From contig VYZI01000049.1 in assembly GCA_013397695.1 (NCBI GenBank), positions 2,592,862 through 2,656,861 of the forward strand: a stretch of DNA of 64,000 nt, written 5' to 3'. The notes below the pieces were generated by a model. It was not told the DNA's origin. It ran no database searches and saw nothing but the letters and a program-made list of their open reading frames with translations. Made by a program: the position numbers and the translations under genes. Source of the DNA: Centropus unirufus. Its lineage: Eukaryota; Chordata; Aves; Cuculiformes; Centropidae. Shown in pieces: positions 54,501-59,282 of the stretch; position 1 is the stretch's first letter; each line of letters starts with the position of its first letter.

Positions 54501-57500
54501 AGAATGGTATTTTACTATCAGAGTGTAGCATGCTAGAGACTGAAGCAAGGTGACAGGAAAGCATCTTTGTTTCCGCTCTGTCACCAAAGATATGATGTTC
54601 ATTTTTCAAGGTCCACTTTCAAATAAATTTACCACTAATACTGACTTATCATTCCTTTTAAAAAAAATATTCAAATTTCCTGTAAATTTTAAGATCTGGA
54701 TGCCCAGAAATATTTCTTCCTGAAAAAAAAGTGTTGTTAATATAACACTGATAATGAAATAAAGTTAAACATATCTATCAAATGCAGTTGTGCTTTATAA
54801 ATGTATCTACAGCTTTGTTCACAGACGTTGGAAGAAATTTCTGTAAATTCATGTTTGAGTTTTATAGGAAGAATATAAAAGTTAAGACTTTGAACACAAA
54901 TCTGATTCATAGTCTGCAGCTACTAAGTGACTGTATTTTATCATCAGAAAATGAGTAGAAAGACTAATGTGATGAAGTGGTGAGATGTATGGAAGCTGTT
55001 TAGTCAATAATAAATTGTGTGATCCTTCCTGCTATGAGATCCTGTGGTAGCTAGGAGCTATCATAACAACTGAATTGTGAAGTGTTTTATTATTACTGCC
55101 TTTTCCAGTTAATAATATTCCCCAAAGACTACTTAGATTTTTTGCTGTTTATTTAGAAGATTAATTAGGATTAAAATGAATAGCATATCAAAAAACATAC
55201 GATGGGGATTCNNNNNNNNNNNNNNNNNNNNNNNNNNNNNNNNNNNNNNNNNNNNNNNNNNNNNNNNGTATATAACTTTCTTTTTAAGTCATTTGTAAGC
55301 TGTGAGGGAAAACATTTATACCATATATAATTCCAGTAAACACACAGTGTTATTGGCAGAAATTTCCTAAAGACATGTCCTGTATTTTAGTAAAACTTAT
55401 TGTGAAAAGCTCGTATATGTTATGCACTTGCCAGACCACCTGAAACTTAGGGGCTTTTTTATTTTATTTGGAAATTTGATTGAATACAGAATTTAAAAGG
55501 TAAAAAAGAAGGTCACACAACGGCAATTAGATACTAGAATTTTCACCCATTTGTCAATAAATGCTTTTATCAGTGTTGATTAAATGGGACTGACACTTGT
55601 GTTCAATGTTTGAATATGTTACTGTTTAGAAAAGCTAATCTACTGTTGGAAAAACTGAAATGGATGGATATATATACCCAACTGCCAATTCACATTCACA
55701 TACAGGCTTCTAAATTGTGAACTGTTCCTCATGGGAAAAAAAAAAAATTAGGGACAAACAAAGATGATTGTTGCTTTAGAAAAAAAAAAAAAGAGATCCT
55801 TGATAATTTCCTTAATCTTTATTGCAGATATTCTGGTAAATGTGATAAAAAAAGAAAAAAGGAAAGCACAACATGCTCTTTTTCAGCTTAACGCTGCCTC
55901 TGCTGGTTCTACCATCTTGGAGCAGTCTCCTTCAATAAACTTGTCTGAAAGTCAGAGCCCATCTGAATATTCTAGCCTGAAAGAGACAATAGATTTCAGA
56001 TCTTCATTTCACAGACTACCTTTTCTTTGCAGACAGACAGGTTAGTATAATTAATTGAGTGGTTACTGGGTTATTACAATGTGATGTGGGGCATGTCATT
56101 CAAACCTGGACCAGAACAGGAAAGCTTACTTTTCAATATCAGCCATATTGTGCTAATTCTGTATCCATAAAGGCAGGGATTTAAATTTATAGCCCTCTAA
56201 TGGTGCTGATGGCTTTTACAAACTGATGTAGAATATTTGACTATTCTGTTGAATAGTCTGCCAAAACCAGGGTATGAATTAAATCATAGGCCACTGAGTC
56301 TCTGAGTAAATTCTCAGAAAATGATGATAATTAAAAAATACTAGTAAATAATGTTTCCCTCAAGAAAATTAGAAAATATTGGGGTTTTTTAACAAAAAAG
56401 AAATCTAAATGGACACTGCAGATACACTTCAGCTATCTGGGCTTTATTTAGAATTTTTAATAAACCCTGGTGATTAGTTTTATTGTTATGAAAAGCATGA
56501 ATGTGATTAATTGAACGAAGACCTTAATTCCTGAAAGGGAATAAAGGACTACTTTTGTTCATGCAAGTAGCTTTAGTGAAATGGTGCCTTTCTGGAGTGA
56601 GACCTTAGTGTGAACAAACTAAAAATTCTTATCCTAATGAATTTTATAAATATATATTTAACTGTTTCTTAAGTGGCTTAATAAGTCACATAATTTGCAA
56701 GCAAGTTCTTCATAAATAATGCATTCATTTAGGTACAGTCCTATTCAATATCTTTATCAATGACCTGGTTGAAGGGATTGAATGGACTCCTGGCTCCATT
56801 ATGATGAGCAGCTGAGGGAACTGGGGTTGTTTAGCCTGGAGAAGAGGAGGCTGAGGGGGGAGCTGAGTGACCTTATCACTGCCTACACCTGCCGGAAAGG
56901 ACATTGCGGCAATAGGAAGAGGGGGAATGACCCCAAGCTGTACCAGGACAGGTTCAGATTGGATATTAGGAAAAAATTCTTCACTGAAAGGGTTATCAAA
57001 CACAGGAGCAGACTGGCCGTGGAGGTGGGTGAGTAACCATCACTGGGGGTACTTAAAAGATAGATAGATAGATAAGATACTTAAGAATATGGTTTAATAG
57101 CAGATAGGCACAGCTAGAGTTGAACTCAGAGGTCTTTTCCAACCCAGTGATTCCAAGATTCTATTTTGTGAAATTTAATAGGTTAGCATATCAAATACTG
57201 TCCAATGAAAAAAAAAGAATTATTTGGGATAGTTGGCACAGGATATCTGCCCCAATTATGAGGTATTGCCTTTCATTAATCAATACATGAAACTAGATGT
57301 AATTCATTTACATTCTTTAAGGATAATGATATTTAAATGAACTTCTGTCTGGAATGTGACTGTTGTATGGTTTGAGATAAGGCATTTTTATATGATTGAA
57401 TTGAACATTATATGATTCTGTTATTCTGAAAGCTGGGAACCTACTCCTTTCTTTCCATTTGCCTTTAGTTTTGGTTTGGATTCTGATATTCTGTGTCATT

Positions 57501-59282
57501 CCATGTGACATAAAAATCATAGAATAATAGAAGAGTTTGGCTTTGAAGGGAACTTTAAATCATTTAGTTCCAATCTTTCTGCCATGTATAGAGACACCTC
57601 CCACTAGATCTGGCTGTTAAAGGCCTGATCCAACCTGGCCTTGAACATGTCCAGGGAGGGGACAACCACAACTAACCTAGACAAGCTGGGCCAGTGACTC
57701 ACCACCCTTATTGGGAAGAGTTTATTCCTAATATCTGAACTAAATTATCCCCACTCCATTTGTAGCCATTTCCTCTCATCCTATCACTACATGCCTTTGT
57801 AAAAATCCTTCCCGAGCTTTCTTGGAAGCCACTCCAGGTACAGGAAGGCCACTATAAGGCCTCCCCAGAGCCTTCTCCACGCCGAACAGACCCAACTGTC
57901 TCCGTCGGTCCTCATAGCAGAGGTGCTCCAATCCTCTGATCATCTTTGTAGCCCTCCTTTGGGCCTGTTCTAACAGTTCCATGTCCTTATATTGGGGATT
58001 CCAGAACTGGACACAATACTCTATTTTGGGTCTCAGAAGAGTGGAATAGAGGGGCAGAATCAATCAGCCCGTTTTAAAGTGATATCAAATGATATTTCCA
58101 GTGTGTTTAATTTCTCTAATACCCTCCAATGTGTTTTCCATTTTCCTATCACATTTCCTTGTCCTGAAAGCAATTAAACTAGGAAATCAGTGGAAGGCAT
58201 AGTAAAAAAAATATTTCTTTTAAAGAAATAGTCATGGGTCAGCTAGCTAATAATTAAGTTTCTTAAATGACAAATTACCTAACTTAGTACTTTTCCTTTA
58301 TGCAGTTGATACATTGCATAGCTTTAATGTTTGTTTACCATTCTGTGACACAAAATAAAATAGTTTCATTCTGTTACTTTCATGCCAGATTTACTGCTTT
58401 TGCATTGTAAAATCTCCAGACTAACATTGCAATCCAAACTGGATTGTCCAAGGGTCGCAGGGGGACACCCTGGCCTGCCCCATAAAATGTGTGGATTCTC
58501 TTCAGGCTAAATTAAGATGAAGTGTTGCCAAACAACCAATTTAAATTTGTTTATGCAGGCGAGTTCTTAGGAATAGGACAAGTGTTGGCTTGTTAAATAT
58601 ATTTGGCTTGTTAAATATATAGCAAGGAAAAGAGAAAGGATGTAGAGGAGAAAAGGAAAGAGAGAGAAAAGTGCAAGGTATCATCACCCAAGTTTCCAGC
58701 ATTGTCTTCTAGGATCCAAGAATGGCAGCTCTGCAAGGACACTATTTCCAGAGATTTATTTACTGATGAGGGTCCTCTAAGGGAGGTTGTTTTTGTACCT
58801 TTTGTACCTTCTGAAAGGTTCTGGAAAAAAGTCTGGGGTTTTAGTGGGTTGCAGGTTTTTCTCTCCCATTATCCATGGGACAGCAGTATGATCTTTCTTA
58901 ACACACATGTGCAGCTGAGCCACCTGCAAGCACTCACACAAAGGGGAAAAGCCTTGCCTCCATGTGACCCACATCTTCCTGCAGTTTAATGGCTGGAAAC
59001 AGTTGGTTCAGGGCATACCTTTTCCAGTGCCAAATTAGTGTCTTACAACTTACTCACCTGTTACCCAGTTCATATGGAAAAGTAGTTTGTGCTGCTAAAT
59101 TTATGAGAAATAGATGAATAATAAGAATGCAGGCAGCTTTGTGAATACAGAGGCAAAGTTTATGTCTATGTATGGTTAAAAAAAAATTCTCTGATAGAAT
59201 GCTGCCCCTGCATGGTGAAACTTATTTTATTTACCATTTTTTCCCTTAGGATCTAGAACCATTTCTACACTGAAAGATACAG
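472..59282 (+). CDS. KIF6: KIF6, kinesin-9 family motor protein, 14 coding exons, 3' end outside window
   Basis: Plus-end-type kinesin motor of the kinesin-9 family, which in vertebrates acts in motile cilia, notably of ependymal cells; loss causes ciliary and spinal defects in animal models (established knowledge). The coding exons span 472-59282, are interrupted by introns, and splice into one frame of 560 codons plus one base. Seen in the translation: an N-terminal FARVKP strand (residues 9-14), P-loop GQTGSGKT (97-104), switch I NQASTRSH (217-224), switch II DLAGSE (250-255), the motor-closing region ISTCRFAQRVAL encoded by exon 9, then heptad-like neck and stalk segments rich in E, K and L (about 363-383 and 450-478). 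The motor matches human KIF6 closely as recalled; human KIF6 has about 814 residues, so about one third is missing beyond the right edge. The ATG at 472 gives a 22-residue first exon, the same length as in human. No frameshift or stop interrupts the exons, so the gene looks functional. Confidence 0.95.
538..1458 (+). other. KIF6: KIF6 intron 1
   Basis: The first 300 bases or so are still CpG-island DNA; the rest is unique AT-rich sequence with a T-run near 1083. No repeat or gene recognised. Confidence 0.8.
1459..1568 (+). CDS. KIF6: KIF6 exon 2, residues 23-59
   Basis: Follows a TTATTAG acceptor and starts IYSVDEDEKS; continues with LEIIVPRDLADGFINNKRES and ends before GTAAGT. It is 110 bases, entering in phase 0 and leaving in phase 2. 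IYSxDEDEK and PRDLADGF are diagnostic of KIF6 rather than KIF9. Confidence 0.95.
2294..3532 (-). mobile_element. Mariner-type DNA transposon, near full length, decayed
   Basis: About 1.24 kb, the usual length of a mariner, bounded by TA dinucleotides. The left end TGCAGTCTGACAT and a degenerate right end (GTGTTGGACGTTG) correspond to the inverted ends of the better preserved copy at 47394-47893. On the minus strand, 3066-2776 translates into mariner transposase sequence: EMLPKMLTDEQKEHGKDL, then LKFKAMLILFFDIQCIV. Farther on, LEQDNAPAH is encoded at about 2641-2667, including the second catalytic Asp of the D,D34D triad. The frame is broken by stops and shifts, so it is inactive. It may be the chicken family called Galluhop; that name is a guess. 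Confidence 0.85.
3675..5185 (+). mobile_element. CR1 LINE fragment, sense, internally deleted
   Basis: Bases 3690-4200 match the CR1 ORF2 linker between endonuclease and reverse transcriptase (the stretch around CAGGATCACCACCCTGGACTT and following). From about 4320 the sequence jumps to the C-terminal reverse transcriptase region (ATGACTTGGATGA) and runs to a worn 3' tail (TTCTTTGATTCTGTAAG) at about 5180. The core of the reverse transcriptase between them is absent. Reading frames are broken throughout. Confidence 0.8.
5662..5736 (+). CDS. KIF6: KIF6 exon 3, residues 59-84
   Basis: Starts after TATTTTCAG and encodes FQKIFDQEAKQDVVFDNLAK followed by PVAE. It ends at CG before GTACGT and joins exon 4 to make an Arg codon. 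FDxxAxQxxVFxN is the standard kinesin motif preceding the P-loop region. Reading runs on past the donor to a stop at 5851, which is intronic. Confidence 0.95.
8122..8185. other. Assembly gap (64 N)
   Basis: Run of N in intron 3. Flanks are AT-rich; no exon boundary is near. Confidence 1.
9640..10115 (-). mobile_element. CR1 LINE 3' fragment, antisense
   Basis: Reads as the reverse complement of a CR1 3' region: AGGTCAGAAGGGACCTCTGTAG, then TCATCTGGTCCAACCTCCAG, near its 3' end and the ORF2 C-terminus beyond. No intact frame remains. The terminal octamer repeats are worn away. Confidence 0.85.
14895..16545 (+). mobile_element. CR1 LINE body, sense, lacking its 3' end
   Basis: About 1.65 kb of CR1 ORF2 from the end of the endonuclease domain (GCAGTGATCACG near 15005) through the reverse transcriptase. 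The catalytic motif appears as SADDTKL (16359-16379), with both Asp codons kept. Frames are broken by many stops. Similarity stops at about 16545, before the 3' untranslated region, which is unusual because CR1 copies normally keep the 3' end. The overlapping part resembles 20295-20735 closely, so both belong to one subfamily. Confidence 0.85.
16590..17015. repeat. Old amniote interspersed repeat (tentative)
   Basis: Phrases such as AAAGTTCCATCTAGCCCAAT (from about 16647) and TTTCACAGCTTAACTACATT (from 16911) recall a degenerate repeat found widely in birds and reptiles. I cannot assign the family from memory, and orientation is unsure. A T-run interrupts it near 16826. Confidence 0.35.
19363..19510 (+). 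CDS. KIF6: KIF6 exon 4, residues 84-133, contains the P-loop
   Basis: Preceded by a long C/T tract and TTTAG. It encodes VLAGYNGTIFAYGQTGSGKT, the ATP-binding P-loop with its flank, then FTITGGAERYSDRGIIPRTL and YIFDHLQK. It ends in phase 0 before GTATGG. All nucleotide-contacting P-loop residues are intact. Confidence 0.97.
19511..24046 (+). other. KIF6: KIF6 intron 4
   Basis: Contains one sense CR1 copy with a complete 3' tail (20265-21391) and a small tandem hairpin at 21811-21850. Otherwise unique AT-rich sequence without a recognised gene. Confidence 0.8.
20265..21391 (+). mobile_element. CR1 LINE 3' part, sense, with complete tail
   Basis: Begins within the reverse transcriptase (ATTGGAGAGATGGATTTGAT), passes the site of the catalytic motif, which here reads SAGVTK (20525-20542) and has lost both Asp, and continues through LEWVQRR and EDRLRQLGLFSV to the 3' untranslated region. 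It ends in the avian CR1 octamer tail (ATTCTATGATTCCATGATTC). A 5'-truncated copy, as usual for LINEs. Confidence 0.9.
24047..24156 (+). CDS. KIF6: KIF6 exon 5, residues 134-170
   Basis: Starts after TTTTACAG and encodes DSSKVYTAHVSYLEIYNECG then YDLLDPRHEASRLEDLP. The SYLEIYNE motif is a kinesin-wide signature. The donor is GTAAGT and the exon ends in phase 2. Confidence 0.96.
24157..30669 (+). other. KIF6: KIF6 intron 5
   Basis: Very AT-rich. Includes the assembly gap 26110-26304, a low-complexity AT stretch around 25640-25810 and a TATA/ACAT-rich stretch around 27150-27300. No LINE fragment or gene recognised. Confidence 0.75.
26110..26304. other. Assembly gap (195 N)
   Basis: Run of N in intron 5. 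It is followed directly by TATATATAG, so an AT microsatellite may have stopped the assembly. Frames read through it are artefacts. Confidence 1.
30670..30799 (+). CDS. KIF6: KIF6 exon 6, residues 170-213
   Basis: Acceptor CATGTAG. Encodes KVTIMEDPDQNIHLKNLSLH then QATSEEEALNLLFLGDTNRM and IAE, ending in phase 0 before GTGAGA. This is the segment between the motor core strands and switch I, strongly KIF6-like. Confidence 0.95.
34955..35315 (+). mobile_element. CR1 LINE 3' tail, sense
   Basis: Contains the CR1 C-terminal/3' region (GATAAGATGAGGGGTAATGG, then TTGCCTAGAAAAGTTGCGGA) and ends in ACATTCTATGATTCTACG, the octamer tail. 5'-truncated short copy with no coding capacity. Confidence 0.9.
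36333..36354 (+). repeat. Poly-A run
   Basis: Twenty-two uninterrupted A residues in intron 6. No recognisable retrotransposon body precedes it, so it may be a plain mononucleotide repeat. Confidence 0.9.
36734..36940 (+). CDS. KIF6: KIF6 exon 7, residues 214-282, switch I and switch II
   Basis: Acceptor TTGTAG, donor GTAAAG, 207 bases, phase 0 at both ends. Contains switch I NQASTRSH (217-224) and switch II DLAGSE (250-255), both needed for ATP hydrolysis, followed by RVAKTGVGGHLLTEAKYINL. Switch I reads STRSH where most kinesins have SSRSH; human KIF6 also has STRSH, as recalled, so this is a family trait and not a lesion. Confidence 0.97.
36941..41734 (+). other. KIF6: KIF6 intron 7
   Basis: Contains an antisense CR1 tail (40459-40845). 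The rest is unique AT-rich sequence; nothing else recognised. Confidence 0.75.
40459..40845 (-). mobile_element. CR1 LINE 3' tail, antisense
   Basis: Starts with CATAGAATCAGAGATTGTTT, the reverse complement of the CR1 tail, then TTGGGTTGGAAAGGACCTTT and the antisense ORF2 C-terminus. Non-coding, 5'-truncated. Confidence 0.9.
41735..41878 (+). CDS. KIF6: KIF6 exon 8, residues 283-330
   Basis: Acceptor TGTTTCAG, donor GTATGT, 144 bases, phase 0 at both ends. Encodes VIIALAEKNRSHIPYRNSMM then TSVLRDSLGGNCMTAMIATL. The HIPYRNSxxTxxLxDSLGGN block is the conserved microtubule-binding end of the motor (loop 12 and alpha 5). Confidence 0.97.
41879..43134 (+). other. KIF6: KIF6 intron 8
   Basis: Unique AT-rich sequence of 1.26 kb; no repeat or gene recognised. 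Confidence 0.75.
43135..43221 (+). CDS. KIF6: KIF6 exon 9, residues 331-359
   Basis: Acceptor CTTCCAG, donor GTGAGA, 87 bases, phase 0 at both ends. Encodes ESISTCRFAQRVALIRNEAV then LNEEVDPRL, the C-terminal helix of the motor (STCRFAQR) and the start of the neck. Confidence 0.96.
43222..43892 (+). other. KIF6: KIF6 intron 9
   Basis: Short intron (671 bases) of unique sequence; nothing else recognised. Confidence 0.8.
43893..43996 (+). CDS. KIF6: KIF6 exon 10, residues 360-394, neck coiled coil
   Basis: Acceptor GTTTCTAG. Encodes MIIQLKKEIQELKDELALVT then GKQRMSELSQEELL and the first two bases of a Gln codon; the donor is GTAATG. Regular hydrophobic heptad spacing points to a coiled-coil neck. 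IQELKDELA is shared with human KIF6. Confidence 0.94.
47394..47893 (-). mobile_element. Internally deleted mariner (non-autonomous, 500 bases)
   Basis: Perfect inverted ends (TGAGGTCTGAC at 47394-47404 and GTCAGACCTCA at 47883-47893) flanked by TA on both sides. The left about 290 bases align with 2294-2590 of the longer copy, and the right about 200 bases with about 3305-3532. Some 710 internal bases, including most of the transposase, are missing. Orientation is the same as the other copy. Such deletion derivatives can be mobilised only in trans. Confidence 0.85.
48995..49022 (+). repeat. Interrupted poly-T run
   Basis: Twenty-eight bases of T with a single C, in intron 10. No associated element recognised on the minus strand. 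Confidence 0.9.
51895..52015 (+). mobile_element. Short CR1 fragment, sense
   Basis: About 120 bases (ACTGATAGAATAAGAGGAGA ... TTCACTGAAAGGCTTGTCAA ... CAGGCTGCCCAGAGGCATGG) matching the CR1 stretch between the ORF2 end and the tail. Both ends are lost. Confidence 0.75.
52714..52819 (+). CDS. KIF6: KIF6 exon 11, residues 394-429
   Basis: Acceptor ATTTTCAG. Encodes LDELIETFLEDNDPDSTLDV then GADMRKIKYCFIRFK, matching the human segment around LEVGADMRK. The donor GTATTTC is weaker than usual. It ends in phase 0. Confidence 0.94.
52820..53517 (+). other. KIF6: KIF6 intron 11
   Basis: Unique AT-rich sequence, 698 bases; nothing recognised. Confidence 0.8.
53518..53665 (+). CDS. KIF6: KIF6 exon 12, residues 430-479, stalk coiled coil
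   Basis: Acceptor TTCTACTAG. Encodes QLLNQSKISDKNLHLEHFSE, then a charged Lys/Glu helix, ending LLQQRNNEI plus one base. The middle diverges from human while the NEIN junction is conserved. The donor GTATCCTTT is of U12 type and the exon ends in phase 1. Reading past the donor hits a stop in the intron. Confidence 0.92.
55212..55267. other. Assembly gap (56 N)
   Basis: Run of N in intron 12, about 560 bases before exon 13; neither splice site is affected. Confidence 1.
55808..55816 (+). promoter_or_regulatory. U12-type branch site of intron 12
   Basis: TTCCTTAAT, one base away from the U12 snRNA-complementary consensus, placed 12-13 bases before the intron end. U2-type branch sites are usually farther upstream and followed by a long C/T tract, which is lacking here. 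Confidence 0.8.
55828..56040 (+). CDS. KIF6: KIF6 exon 13, residues 479-550
   Basis: Follows the U12-type branch site and TATTGCAG. Opens with ILVNVIKKEKRKAQHALFQL, conserved in KIF6, and then becomes poorly conserved and Ser-rich (SINLSESQSPSEYSSLKETI). Only a short SQSP run recalls the human protein here. Donor GTTAGT, phase 1. The first 15 or so codons are firm. The 3' boundary depends on the donor and on exon 14 sharing its phase. Confidence 0.87.
56735..57165 (+). mobile_element. CR1 LINE fragment, sense, internally deleted
   Basis: Opens with reverse transcriptase sequence (TTTATCAATGACCTGGTTGA), jumps at about 56785 to the ORF2 C-terminus (GGGGTTGTTTAGCCTGGAGA), and runs to a worn tail (CCAGTGATTCCAAGATTCTA). 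A GATA run sits in its 3' untranslated part at about 57058-57075. Confidence 0.85.
57058..57078 (+). repeat. GATA microsatellite
   Basis: About four and a half GATA units followed by an imperfect one, inside the 3' part of a CR1 fragment. Confidence 0.8.
57517..58070 (-). mobile_element. CR1 LINE 3' part, antisense
   Basis: Starts with ATCATAGAATAATAGAAGAG (reverse of the CR1 tail) and extends into ORF2. On the minus strand about 58063-57800 still reads cleanly as the CR1 C-terminus (LYSTLLRPKIEYCVQFWNPQ, then EDRRRQLGLFGVEKA). The copy is 5'-truncated and non-functional. Confidence 0.9.
58540..59050 (-). repeat. Possible antisense LTR-element fragment
   Basis: This block is richer in G+C than its surroundings and includes a purine-only run (about 58623-58675) and a phrase (TATCATCACCCAAGTTTCCA) that recalls antisense LTRs of avian endogenous retroelements. 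No gag, pol or env coding sequence is present and no paired LTR was found. Assignment is from general impression only. Confidence 0.25.
59250..59282 (+). CDS. KIF6: KIF6 exon 14, 33-base small exon, residues 550-561
   Basis: Short candidate exon with a strong C/T tract and TTAG acceptor and a GTAATA donor. It keeps the frame from exon 13 (phase 1 in, phase 1 out) and encodes GSRTISTLKDT. Its length is a multiple of three, so skipping would not shift the frame. I have no conserved human counterpart to lean on, so this rests on splice sites and frame only. Confidence 0.5.

Larger units (their letters stand above)
53666..55827 (+). other. KIF6: KIF6 intron 12, U12-type (minor spliceosome) intron
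   Basis: The donor reads GTATCCTTT, an exact match to the minor-spliceosome GT-AG donor consensus (RTATCCTTT). Near the 3' end TTCCTTAAT (55808-55816) matches the U12 branch consensus TTCCTTRAC at eight of nine positions, with the branch A 12-13 bases before the end of the AG. There is little polypyrimidine tract between them, as is usual for this class. The intron sits in phase 1, the preferred phase of U12 introns. It contains an assembly gap (55212-55267) and a possible cryptic exon (54231-54343). Confidence 0.85.
56041..59249 (+). other. KIF6: KIF6 intron 13
   Basis: Carries two CR1 fragments in tail-to-tail orientation (56735-57165 sense, 57517-58070 antisense), a short GATA microsatellite between them, and a possible antisense LTR fragment (58540-59050). 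Confidence 0.75.

Noticed and set aside
58702..58989. 95-codon open frame as a gene
   Set aside because: No family likeness, no codon signature, and it lies within a suspected repeat block; kept only as a point to check.
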